From Pantoea sp. SOD02 (GTDB lineage Bacteria > Pseudomonadota > Gammaproteobacteria > Enterobacterales > Enterobacteriaceae): DNA of 64,000 nucleotides. The position numbers and the translations under genes were made by a program. Below, piece by piece: positions 29,380-37,112 of the stretch. The first letter of the stretch is position 1. Every line of letters begins with the position of its first letter. The stretch lies in NCBI RefSeq assembly GCF_024707505.1, contig NZ_CP102604.1, forward strand, positions 3,658,001-3,722,000. The letters run 5' to 3'. The notes beneath the pieces were generated by a model. The model was given only the letters and a program-made list of their open reading frames with translations, made no database searches and had not been told where the DNA came from.

Positions 29380-31290
29380 TCACAACCGACTCAAACAATC
29401 GATCGCCACCGCTTTAAAACTGACAAAATCCGCGCAATCGCGCAGCCGCGTCATCGCTCTTTCGCGCAGGAAGGTGACGAACAGATCGTAAATCGCCATC
29501 GCCTCTTCGTATTCGCTCTTGCTGATCGCCAGCAGGAAAATCACCGACGCGGTTTCCTCGCCCCAGCTTACGCCGTGCGGTGCCAGCACCGTGTAGACCA
29601 CGGTTTTCTGCGCCAGCAAGCCAAGTGAATGTGGCAGCGCGATGCCTTCGCCGAGCATGGTGCTGACAATCGCTTCGCGCTCTTCCACCGACGGATAAAA
29701 ATCCGCATCGACAAAACCTTCGCTCTCCAGCTGATCGCACAGTAGGCGGAACAGATCCGACTGCGCCATCGGCTTATCCAGCACCATAAAGTGCTGGGCG
29801 TCGAAGTACTTCTCCAGCATGTAAGGGCGCGTGCGATCCACCAGCACCAGCTTGCCGAGCTGCTCCAGCTGGAACTCGGTTGGGAATGGCGACATCACCG
29901 CAATCGGCTTGTTCTTTTCAGAGAGCCGCGCGGTGGAGATGACAAAGTCTTCATCAATATGCTCGCGCAGTTCATAGTCGCGCTGAGACAGCCGCGCCGT
30001 TACCACCAATTGCGGGTATTTGCGCAGCAGCAGCGCCTCAATCATGCGTAGCGTCGAGTTGCCGCTGTCGCACACCAGCAGCACCTGCGGATGGCGTTGA
30101 TAGCCAACGTCGTAATGCCTCTCCAGCCCGACGCCGATGTGCAGCACCAGAAAACCGATCTCGTTCTCACTGATGGTGTAAGGCGTGTATTTACCCCAGC
30201 TGGTAACCGCCGCCAGCGTCACATCGTAGGCCATTGGATAGTGCTGCTTGATATTGCTGAGCAGCGGATTGGGGATGTGAATCTGGTAGCGCACCCGCGT
30301 GATCATGGTTTTGATATGGGTGAGCAGATCGGCGCGCAGCTGTTCGTCGTGCTGCAGCCGATAGTTGTAATGGGTGTTGATGTAGTTCAGCAGGTAATCG
30401 ACCAGCGCATCGGCGTCGTCGGCGTTGATGGTGCTGGGTGCCAGCGCCTGAATCTGGCGCGCAGCGATGTTAACCCGCAACCAGTTCTCTTCCGCCTGTG
30501 AAATCGGCTTGCCGACCAGCGGACGCATCAGGTTAATCAGATCGTGTGCCGCTTCGCGCACCTCATCGCCGACATCTTCCGCACCAGGATCGTTGAGCGG
30601 GAAACCTTCGCTGATGCGCCGTACCGCCACCGCGCAGTAGATTTGCAGATAGCGATCGCCCTCATCGCTGAGGCGAATAGCGTGCTGAGCAAAGCACTGT
30701 TGCAGCAAAGGTTCAAGCTGCGCCAGAATGCCGCTGTGCAGCGCTTCCACCGTCAGCAGCGGGCTGTCCGGCGTTTCCTGGTCGATCTGCCACAGTAAGT
30801 CGGTTAAGCAGGTGCGGATCGCCGCCTCGCTGCCGAACAGCTTCATGCCGTAATGTGGTTTGGTTTCGATATTGAGGTGATAGCGGCCCAGCCATTCGCG
30901 CACTTCCGCCATATCACTTTGCAGCGTGGCGCGGCTAACAAACCACTCTTCCGACAGATCTTCCAGCTTGATCGAATACGCCGCCGTCAGAAAACGCGTC
31001 AGCAGATAACGCACGCGCTCCTGCGAGGTTCGCGGCACGCGCAGCGGCGTGGCGCTCTCTTGCTGTAAGCGGCCAAAGCGCGCCGCATCGTCAATTTTGA
31101 GTTGATATCCCGCGCCGCGCGCCAGCACAAACTGCGCGCCGTGCTGTTCCAGCAGCGCGTTCAGCGCGGTGATATCGGTGCGCACCGTGCGCGTTGAAAC
31201 GGAAAAGCGGCGTGCCAGCTCATCCTGCGGCAGCGTTTCATTTTGCAGCGCAGCAAAAAGCTGAGTCAGACGCTGATTGGGAAATCTCAC
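29380..31290 (-). CDS. PRD/EIIB/EIIA transcription regulator (MtlR/BglG type)
   Basis: A 636-aa multidomain PTS-controlled regulator. N-terminal HTH at ~5-60, second HTH at ~85-150, PRD1 ~190-285, PRD2 ~295-395, EIIB-like domain with Cys407 (LVCDSGNST), and a C-terminal EIIA domain with His554 (GIALPHS). PRD2 keeps both histidines (His325, His384). In PRD1 the equivalent positions are Tyr218 and Asn274, so PRD1 cannot be phosphorylated. It is the last gene of the accessory cluster, 24 bp after the aldolase gene, and is its probable activator. Confidence 0.88.
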   Translation of the reverse strand: MRFPNQRLTQLFAALQNETLPQDELARRFSVSTRTVRTDITALNALLEQHGAQFVLARGAGYQLKIDDAARFGRLQQESATPLRVPRTSQERVRYLLTRFLTAAYSIKLEDLSEEWFVSRATLQSDMAEVREWLGRYHLNIETKPHYGMKLFGSEAAIRTCLTDLLWQIDQETPDSPLLTVEALHSGILAQLEPLLQQCFAQHAIRLSDEGDRYLQIYCAVAVRRISEGFPLNDPGAEDVGDEVREAAHDLINLMRPLVGKPISQAEENWLRVNIAARQIQALAPSTINADDADALVDYLLNYINTHYNYRLQHDEQLRADLLTHIKTMITRVRYQIHIPNPLLSNIKQHYPMAYDVTLAAVTSWGKYTPYTISENEIGFLVLHIGVGLERHYDVGYQRHPQVLLVCDSGNSTLRMIEALLLRKYPQLVVTARLSQRDYELREHIDEDFVISTARLSEKNKPIAVMSPFPTEFQLEQLGKLVLVDRTRPYMLEKYFDAQHFMVLDKPMAQSDLFRLLCDQLESEGFVDADFYPSVEEREAIVSTMLGEGIALPHSLGLLAQKTVVYTVLAPHGVSWGEETASVIFLLAISKSEYEEAMAIYDLFVTFLRERAMTRLRDCADFVSFKAVAIDCLSRL

Positions 31291-31314
31291 GGAGCCTCAC
31301 CTGTTACTCATTTG

Positions 31315-32052
31315 TTACAGCAGTTTCTTGCACGTTGCCAGAAGCTGACGCACATCGTCAATGCGCGTGTCGCCGCTTGCGCTATCGATAATCGAACTGT
31401 AGACGTGCGGGATCACTTTGCTGACGCCTGCGTCGAGCGCAATACGCACAATCTCTTCAAAGTTATTGAGATCGATGCCGCCGGTTGGCTCCAGCCAAAA
31501 GTCGTGACGCGCGCAGGCTTCCGCCACCGCACGATACTCATTCACCGCCTTCAGGCCGCCCATCGGGAAGTATTTCACCGAGCTGCCGCCCATGTCCTGC
31601 AACATGGCGATGGCGCTGTCGATTGGCACAATCGCGTCGGCGTTCTTTGAGCTGCGTGGGCCGGTAGAGATTTTCACCATGCCCGGCGTGCCGGTCGGTG
31701 AAATCAAACCATTCACCACGGTTTGGTTCTGGCCGAGCAGCGCACGGCTGGTCGCTACGCCGGTGAATACCTGATTGACGTGCTGCGGTTGCAGTACCGC
31801 CGAGATCTCACTCACCATCGCCGATTGGTTCGGATCGCCTGCGCCCAACCCCACGGACAGCGCATTGTCGATCAGCGCCGCATACTCGCGCATATCGGCA
31901 ATGGCTTCTTCATTGCTGGCGTAGTTTTTTGACAACACGCCCACCAGCACATGGCCTTCTGCCGCCTGCCAGATCTCTTTGGCGTTCTGTTTAGAACCGG
32001 CCAGCACGTTGAGGCACAGGCGATCCTGATAGAAATTAGGGTTCAGACTCAT
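31315..32052 (-). CDS. KDGP aldolase family protein (DgaF-like)
   Basis: A 245-aa TIM-barrel protein of the DgaF/EF_0839-type aldolase family. The probable Schiff-base lysine is Lys160 in SSVKYFPMGG, with EPTGGIDLNNF as the phosphate-binding region. By analogy with Salmonella DgaF it would cleave 2-keto-3-deoxygluconate-6-phosphate to pyruvate and glyceraldehyde-3-phosphate. The start overlaps the upstream lyase stop by 4 bp (ATGA), so stoichiometric coupling is likely. Substrate is inference. Confidence 0.85.
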   Translation of the reverse strand: MSLNPNFYQDRLCLNVLAGSKQNAKEIWQAAEGHVLVGVLSKNYASNEEAIADMREYAALIDNALSVGLGAGDPNQSAMVSEISAVLQPQHVNQVFTGVATSRALLGQNQTVVNGLISPTGTPGMVKISTGPRSSKNADAIVPIDSAIAMLQDMGGSSVKYFPMGGLKAVNEYRAVAEACARHDFWLEPTGGIDLNNFEEIVRIALDAGVSKVIPHVYSSIIDSASGDTRIDDVRQLLATCKKLL

Positions 32053-33170
32053 GCGCGTTTTCCTCCGCTGATCAACGCCTGAATAGCGCTAAAGATGATG
32101 TGCAGCTGATCGGCGCTAACGCTGCGCACATCGGCTTCGATAATGCCTTCGTTGGCTTTGTAGCCACGGAAATAGATGGCGATGTCGCCGGTTTTCAGCG
32201 CCTGCACCAGTTCGCCGGTCGGCCAGCCGGTGATCGCTTCATCAAACTTGATTTCGGCACGCGCGATATCGCGTCCCGCCGCATCCCACACCACGCGCGC
32301 GCTGACGCCGTTCAGCGTGTTGAGGTTATCAATGAAAGGCTTCATGTTGGCGACCATTTCAGCGCCGGTGGTTTTTGGCTGCACCAGATAGTTTTCAATC
32401 GCCTGCGTCAAACCAAGAATGCCCTCTTTGCCGACCTTCATCGCGCGGCCAATACCGTTGCTCTGACGCTTCACCCACTCAACGTATTGCGTACGACCAA
32501 TCACTAAACCGCTGGTCGGCCCTTCAATCGCCTTGGCACCGCTGTAAATCACCAGATCCGCGCCCATTTGGTAGTAGCACTGCAAATCTTCTTCTGCTGC
32601 TGCATCGACGATCAATGGAATGCCGTGTTTGCGCGCCACAACCGCCGCCTGCTCCACGCTGAGATGACTTTTCTGCACGCAGTGATGCGATTTGATATAC
32701 AGCAGCGCCGCCGTGGTGGGCGTAATCGCCGCCGCCAACTGCTCAGGCGAACATTCGTTGCTGTAACCGGCTTCGATCAAACGACCGCCACCCAGCGCCA
32801 CCATGCTGCCCACCGGCGCGCCGAAATTCACGTTGTGCCCTTTTGGCACCACGATGTCGTGCGGCACGTTGAGCGGCGCGGCGTGCAGGTTCTCCAGCAG
32901 CCAGTCGTTATCTTTCACAATCACCGCCGCCACGCTCTGCGCAATGCCCGCCGAGGCGCACGACACCACTACCGCGTTTTCTACATCCAGCAGTTTGGCG
33001 ATGTAAGCGCCGGTCTTGTTGACCAGATCTTTCATCTCGAAGTAGTGATTCAGACCGTAGCTAACGGTATCCACCACATCCGCAGACGGCGTGGAAACAC
33101 CGAGAATGGTCATGCGGCCCGAGGCGTTGATGACCTGCTTCAGGTCATATTTTTCATAAATCGAAGACAT
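32049..33170 (-). CDS. DgaE-family PLP-dependent ammonia lyase (SelA-like fold)
   Basis: A 373-aa PLP enzyme. The internal aldimine lysine is Lys213 in IYSGAKAIEGP, and Asp189 in IVDAAAEED would hold the pyridine nitrogen. The fold is that of SelA, but the activity of the nearest characterised relative (Salmonella DgaE) is elimination of ammonia from D-glucosaminate-6-phosphate. The ATG at 33170 follows GGGAAAGCG; it lies 17 bp inside the amidohydrolase gene. A family match to SelA itself was rejected because no selenocysteine genes are nearby. Confidence 0.85.
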   Translation of the reverse strand: MSSIYEKYDLKQVINASGRMTILGVSTPSADVVDTVSYGLNHYFEMKDLVNKTGAYIAKLLDVENAVVVSCASAGIAQSVAAVIVKDNDWLLENLHAAPLNVPHDIVVPKGHNVNFGAPVGSMVALGGGRLIEAGYSNECSPEQLAAAITPTTAALLYIKSHHCVQKSHLSVEQAAVVARKHGIPLIVDAAAEEDLQCYYQMGADLVIYSGAKAIEGPTSGLVIGRTQYVEWVKRQSNGIGRAMKVGKEGILGLTQAIENYLVQPKTTGAEMVANMKPFIDNLNTLNGVSARVVWDAAGRDIARAEIKFDEAITGWPTGELVQALKTGDIAIYFRGYKANEGIIEADVRSVSADQLHIIFSAIQALISGGKRA

Positions 33171-34287
33171 GATTCGCTTTCCCTTCATCAGTCAGATGCC
33201 AGTGACCGGCGATAACCACGGCCTGCGGCAAAATGTGTTGCTGACCCAAAACCTGTTCGCCTTCAGCATCGACGAACGGGCGGGCTTCCTCTTTGACGGT
33301 AAAAATGGTCAGGTCGGCGTCATAACCGGCGGTTAAGCGCCCTTTGCCCGCCAGACGCAGACCAGCAGCGGCATTTACGGTGACGCACTCGATGATTTGC
33401 GGCAGCGTCATGCCAATGCTGAAGAATTTCGACATCACGTGCGCCAGGCTATGTACCGGGCCGTTGATGCGGTTGCGGCAGTAAATGTCGGAACTGATGG
33501 TGTCGGGCAGAATGCCCTGCGCGATCGCCTGACGCGCTACCTCAAAACTGAAGCTGGCACCGCCGTGGCCGATATCCAGCTTCACGCCGCGCGCGATGGC
33601 ATTTTTCACCGCCGCTTTCAGCTCGCCCTGCGGCGACAAGATACGGTTCGGCTTGCCGTTAAAGCAGTGCGTAATGATGTCGCCGGCGGTCAGCAGATCG
33701 GCGATCTCTTCCAGCACTGGCGGGTTGTTGCCGATGTGCACCATCAGCGGCAAATTGCCGGCTGCCTGCTGAATCGCCTTGGCGCGCACCAGCGGCTGAA
33801 TGCCGTTCTCGCCCACCACGCTGCTGCTCATGCGCGCTTTCAGGCCGACGATAAAATCCGGACGGCGTTTCACCGCCTGCACCACCGCATCGCTATCGAT
33901 CTGCGCCATATCGGCCAGCTCGTTTTGCGTCACAATGCCGGTGCGCGAAATGTTGATCAGCGCGCGCACTTCGGTGGTAGCCGAACGTGTGAGCTGATAA
34001 AAGTCGTCGATGTCATCAGCGCCGGTGCTGCCGGCATCCACCACCGTGGTGACGCCTTGCGCCATGCCAATGGTGTCGGCTTCGTCGTGATAAATCGGGG
34101 ATTTGGGATAACAGTGCACGTGGCTGTCAATCCAGCCAGCGCTGACGTAGTAACGTCCCGCGAGATCGCGCTCCTGCTGTGCCGGGCCGCTTACCTCGCC
34201 GACGGCGGCAATTTTGCCGTGCTGGATGGCAATATCCACCAGCTGTTCGTCGCACAGACGTGCGCGGCGCAGAATCAGATCAAACAT
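33154..34287 (-). CDS. Amidohydrolase/deacetylase-family metallohydrolase
   Basis: A 377-aa amidohydrolase-superfamily enzyme (EF_0837/AHA_3915-type family, name recalled). Metal ligands visible are His56/His58 (DSHVHCY), Lys150 (GLKARMS, probable carboxylated Lys), His184 (MVHIGN), His207 (THCFNG) and Asp267 (SSDIYC), a complete binuclear site. Physiological substrate unknown. Next to an amino-acid-sugar lyase and an aldolase it most plausibly removes an N-acyl group or opens a cyclic amide. It overlaps dgaE-like by 17 bp. The gene is separated from the membrane genes by two palindromes. Confidence 0.85.
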   Translation of the reverse strand: MFDLILRRARLCDEQLVDIAIQHGKIAAVGEVSGPAQQERDLAGRYYVSAGWIDSHVHCYPKSPIYHDEADTIGMAQGVTTVVDAGSTGADDIDDFYQLTRSATTEVRALINISRTGIVTQNELADMAQIDSDAVVQAVKRRPDFIVGLKARMSSSVVGENGIQPLVRAKAIQQAAGNLPLMVHIGNNPPVLEEIADLLTAGDIITHCFNGKPNRILSPQGELKAAVKNAIARGVKLDIGHGGASFSFEVARQAIAQGILPDTISSDIYCRNRINGPVHSLAHVMSKFFSIGMTLPQIIECVTVNAAAGLRLAGKGRLTAGYDADLTIFTVKEEARPFVDAEGEQVLGQQHILPQAVVIAGHWHLTDEGKANHVFDL

Positions 34288-34307
34288 GCTTACTCCTTAC
34301 TCATTAA

Positions 34308-34375
34308 GGTGCGCATAAATGCGCACCCTACGAAAATCGCTCCAACCCGCCGTAGGGTCGCCATTCATGGCGACC
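34308..34375. repeat. Palindrome pair inside the accessory operon
   Basis: GGTGCGCATAAATGCGCACC (34308-34327) and GGTCGCCATTCATGGCGACC (34356-34375) face each other across ~28 bp, with CCTAC and GTAGG flanks pointing inward. The pair fills the 96-bp gap between the DUF4310 and amidohydrolase genes. The first copy has G-C pairs swapped on both arms relative to the second. Confidence 0.85.
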
Positions 34376-34383
34376 GTCCAGCA

Positions 34384-35031
34384 TCAGAGAGAGATTGGGA
34401 ACATCGCACCCAACACCATCGCGCCCAAAATCGCGCCGCCGGTGATCGGCTTATTCCACAGGTAGAACAGCAGCGCGCCCACCAGCGAACCGAGGCCAAT
34501 CGGAATCGACGCAGCCATAGCCGACAAGATAATCAACGGCCCAAGGAAACGGCCCGATGCGTTACCCGCGCCCATCATCACGTCGGCGCCGTAGGTTGAG
34601 TCGCTCTGATTGATGGTGAACTTACGCGCCAGGATGATCAGATAACCAATCGCCAATCCCACCACCAAACCGGTGGCCAGTGAAGCGGCGAAGTTGGCGA
34701 CCGGGAACACAATGCCTGCACCAAGCAGCAGCGCAGGTACGCCAAGGCCGACGCCGGTCTGGATCGCGCCGCCGATATCGAGAATCCCCACCAGCGAACC
34801 TTCGATAATGCGCGCGAACAGGAAGCTGGCACCGAATGCAGCCACCGCGCCGTACACCCCGGTTTCCATACCGGAACGCAGCATCGAGACAAACGCCACT
34901 TCGTTAAAAGCACCAATGCCGTACAGGTAATACATGTGCGTACCGGCAAACACGCCGGACGAGAGCAGGCCAACAAAAATCGGGAAAGACCAGTCGGCGT
35001 ACCAGAACCCTTGGTTTTCGGTTTCGTTCAT
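34384..35031 (-). CDS. DUF4310-family membrane protein
   Basis: A 215-aa polytopic inner-membrane protein with about six hydrophobic segments (roughly 14-32, 55-73, 78-95, 98-134, 160-182, 190-212) rich in Gly/Ala. The hydrophilic loop KFTINQSDSTYGADVMMGAGNASGRF lies between segments (quoted in part). Only the family name is known. Twelve bp follow the DUF4311 gene. As a pair the two would form the membrane part of an uptake system, comparable to EIIC/EIID of a PTS; that is inference. Confidence 0.82.
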   Translation of the reverse strand: MNETENQGFWYADWSFPIFVGLLSSGVFAGTHMYYLYGIGAFNEVAFVSMLRSGMETGVYGAVAAFGASFLFARIIEGSLVGILDIGGAIQTGVGLGVPALLLGAGIVFPVANFAASLATGLVVGLAIGYLIILARKFTINQSDSTYGADVMMGAGNASGRFLGPLIILSAMAASIPIGLGSLVGALLFYLWNKPITGGAILGAMVLGAMFPISL

Positions 35032-35043
35032 GCTGATGGCTCC

Positions 35044-35820
35044 TTATTTGCCGCTGACGCTGTTGTGGATCATATCCAGCCAGCCCGGAATACCCAGTTG
35101 GAAGGATTGCAGCAGTTTCATGTCGAAACCGCGGAAGAAGCCGCTCAAAGCAAACAGCAGCACGATGGCGAACATCATCACTTTGGTGACTTTGTTCCAG
35201 CCGCTCTCTTCCACACCTTTACCGATCAGGATACCCAGCACCAAACCCGGTACGGCGTTGCCCATGATCAGCTGCGCCAGGCCGCCGAAGATGGTGGCCC
35301 AGAAGCCGGATTTCTTACCGGCATCAATCGCTGCCAGCCAGAAGATCACTGGCATCACGGTGTTCACCAGCAGGTTAGCTGCCGGCACCAGCACTTTCAC
35401 TGCGGTGACCTGCAAGGCCGCCGGAACTGCAGATGCGGTGCTGTTAAGGAAGGCCACCACAATCATGCCGATGATGCCGCAGGCAATCGCCATGCGTTTC
35501 GGGTTGTGCAGCGTTTCCGCCACGTTGCGGTTTTTCACCATCAATGCCGCCGCGCCCCAGTTCGGCAAAATGCGGTGATCGACGTCCTGCGTGAAGGAAC
35601 CCGCTGCAACGGATGAAGCCCAGGCGTTAAAGAAGAAGCCGAGACCAAAGGAGAAGTGCGATGCTGGATCGCCTTCACAGGAATTGAGTTCACCCAAGGT
35701 ACGGAACGCGCCCATACCTTGCGTGGTCGGTGCGTGGAACATGCGCGCTGCGCCCGCTCCTACCCCGACGCCAACCAATCCACCAATGATTAACGACTTA
35801 AACAAAATGATTAAAAACAT
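35044..35820 (-). CDS. DUF4311-family membrane protein
   Basis: A 258-aa polytopic protein. It opens with a glycine-rich segment (GGLVGVGVGAGAARMF), then a conserved hydrophilic stretch with ELNSCEGDPASHFSFG, and about five further membrane helices. No known transporter signature was recognised. It sits between DUF4312 and DUF4310 with 27 and 12 bp gaps, on the same strand. Its Cys/Glu/Asp cluster near residues 46-51 is a candidate functional site. Confidence 0.82.
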   Translation of the reverse strand: MFLIILFKSLIIGGLVGVGVGAGAARMFHAPTTQGMGAFRTLGELNSCEGDPASHFSFGLGFFFNAWASSVAAGSFTQDVDHRILPNWGAAALMVKNRNVAETLHNPKRMAIACGIIGMIVVAFLNSTASAVPAALQVTAVKVLVPAANLLVNTVMPVIFWLAAIDAGKKSGFWATIFGGLAQLIMGNAVPGLVLGILIGKGVEESGWNKVTKVMMFAIVLLFALSGFFRGFDMKLLQSFQLGIPGWLDMIHNSVSGK

Positions 35821-35847
35821 GTCGTCGTACCCTTGTTGTCGTTTTTA

Positions 35848-36144
35848 TTAAGTCGCTATGAAGTCCACCTTGTCGGTGTCGATCACAGTGACGCTGACGG
35901 TAATTTCCAGCTCAACGCTGTAATTCCGTCGCTCACGCGCGAGGAAGAAGAACAAGAATTTTTCCTTGCGCACGCTCTCCTGCGCGCGCAGCACCCGCAC
36001 ATCCATGGGTTCAATGCGCAACAGAATCTTTTGGCTGGTGCGCAGCACTTGCTGCTGCACCTTGCTCAGCGCATCGGCAAAGGCTTTTGCTTTACTGTCG
36101 CCTTTGCCCTGCACCGTTACCTGCGTCTCGTATTGCTGTTTCAT
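35848..36144 (-). CDS. DUF4312-family small cytoplasmic protein
   Basis: A 98-aa protein without membrane segments, predicted alpha/beta: a first strand (QYETQVTVQGKG), a helix rich in Ala/Lys/Gln, and beta strands KILLRIEPMDVRVL and VELEITVSVTVIDT. No catalytic motif stands out and it has no Cys. It begins 2 bp after SFCGS and always, in the clusters I recall, accompanies DUF4311. A soluble adaptor or structural subunit of the transporter is plausible. Confidence 0.8.
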   Translation of the reverse strand: MKQQYETQVTVQGKGDSKAKAFADALSKVQQQVLRTSQKILLRIEPMDVRVLRAQESVRKEKFLFFFLARERRNYSVELEITVSVTVIDTDKVDFIAT

Positions 36145-36146
36145 AC

Positions 36147-36503
36147 TTAGCTGCCGTGTTTTTTAGTCCAGGCCTGCACCAGACGCTCACCCAGCTCTTC
36201 TTTATCCATAAAGCCGAAGCCCAGCACGGTGGCACCTTCATTGATGGCGGTAACGCCTTCGTCAATCGAACGCATGCCGTGTTTGGCTTTGTAGCCATAT
36301 TTGTTCTGCGCGGTAATCGCACCGGCGCCGCCGCTGCCGCAGAAGGAGATGCCGAAGTCAGCGTTTTCCGCTTTCATTACGTCGCCCAGCTTCATGTCGG
36401 CTGCCACGCCCGGCACCACCACCGCACGACCACCGGCTTTCTCGATGCCCGCAGCTACTTTCTGACCTTTACCCAGACGATCGCCAATCACTACAGTTAC
36501 CAT
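36147..36503 (-). CDS. SFCGS-family glycine-rich protein
   Basis: A 118-aa soluble protein with a Rossmann-like pattern (MVTVVIGDRLGKGQKVAAGI) and the family hallmark ISFCGSGGAGAITAQ, with Cys55 as the single cysteine. The size (about 12 kDa), fold pattern and a lone Cys before a glycine-rich loop recall PTS EIIB proteins, which carry phosphocysteine. No direct evidence of phosphorylation. An AAGGAA ribosome site lies before ATG. Confidence 0.83.
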   Translation of the reverse strand: MVTVVIGDRLGKGQKVAAGIEKAGGRAVVVPGVAADMKLGDVMKAENADFGISFCGSGGAGAITAQNKYGYKAKHGMRSIDEGVTAINEGATVLGFGFMDKEELGERLVQAWTKKHGS

Positions 36504-36520
36504 GTTGAATTCCTTAAAAT

Positions 36521-36859
36521 TTAAGCTTCGTTTGCACGTGCAACTTCGATATGTACGGATAACAGCCAGGCTTCCTCTTTGGGCAGATTGCCAAACAGAT
36601 CAACTACCTGCTGCGCCAGCGCCATGGTTTCCGGCGAGATATCTTCAAACAGCTCAGCTTCTACTTCCGGCAGCGCTTCGCCCGTCAGGGAGCGCGATGC
36701 CATCGCCCGGACATGCGAAGCCAGCATCTGCTGCTGCACGGCGTTGGCTTCGATGTGATGCGCGGCGTAGATCGCTGCAATTTGGCTTAACACCTTATCC
36801 GCCAGCGCCTGAATCGCTTCCGGCGTGCTCTGTTTCAGCGGGACAGCTTCACTCCTCAC
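36521..36859 (-). CDS. Stand-alone PRD-domain protein
   Basis: A 112-aa single PTS-regulation domain with both conserved histidines: His49 (MLASHVRAMASR) and His103 (WLLSVHIEVAR). There is no DNA- or RNA-binding domain, so it must act through a partner. I chose GTG 36859 because AGGAG lies 8 bp upstream; a TTG at 36886 extends it by nine codons. First gene of the cluster; 17 bp before SFCGS. Family name recalled: EF_0829/AHA_3910. Confidence 0.82.
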   Translation of the reverse strand: MRSEAVPLKQSTPEAIQALADKVLSQIAAIYAAHHIEANAVQQQMLASHVRAMASRSLTGEALPEVEAELFEDISPETMALAQQVVDLFGNLPKEEAWLLSVHIEVARANEA

Positions 36860-36948
36860 CTTGTTACTCCTGTTTACAGCGGACAATTACAGATAATTCG
36901 CGTTGAAAAGAAATTACGCTTTCCGCTGCAGGCTGTTGAGACGCATCT

Positions 36949-37029
36949 TTTCCACCTCAAAGTGGAAATCCCACGGGCGAGTGTGCGCCAGATCTCAGGA
37001 CGCACGAAGTGTGCGAAACCGGTCACAAA
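36949..37029 (-). promoter_or_regulatory. Candidate CRP site and hairpin/operator upstream of the accessory operon
   Basis: On the minus strand TGTGA-N6-TCGCA (37012-37027) matches a CRP site in 9 of 10 key bases. About 45 bp downstream TTTCCAC-N6-GTGGAAA (36949-36968) is a perfect inverted repeat that could be an operator for the PRD regulator. A smaller repeat CGCAC-N5-GTGCG is near 37000-37015. I could not define the -10. This 250-bp gap lies between cybC and the PRD gene. Confidence 0.5.
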
Positions 37030-37083
37030 ATGCGAGAAATGATTGATTTACGCGGGTTAAAACGGAGAGAAGGCAAAGAGGAA

Positions 37084-37107
37084 TAAGGCCAGCCGCAGGG
37101 CTGGCCG
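37084..37107 (-). terminator. Terminator after cybC
   Basis: On the minus strand GGCCAGCC ... GGCTGGCC is followed by TTATTCC just past the cybC stop. It separates cybC from the accessory operon. Confidence 0.6.
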
Positions 37108-37112
37108 GTTTA

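Noticed and set aside
32049..33170. SelA (selenocysteine synthase) as the identity of the PLP gene
   Set aside because: Sequence pattern fits the DgaE family, and no selB, selC or selD is near.
33397..34599. A 400-codon plus-strand ORF opposite the amidohydrolase gene
   Set aside because: High-GC shadow frame; His/Arg/Gln-rich product without domain, and it crosses the palindrome pair and DUF4310.
36960..37000. Sigma-54 promoter for the accessory cluster (as for Salmonella dga genes)
   Set aside because: The best GG...GC pair has the wrong spacing, and the regulator lacks an AAA+ sigma-54 activation domain.
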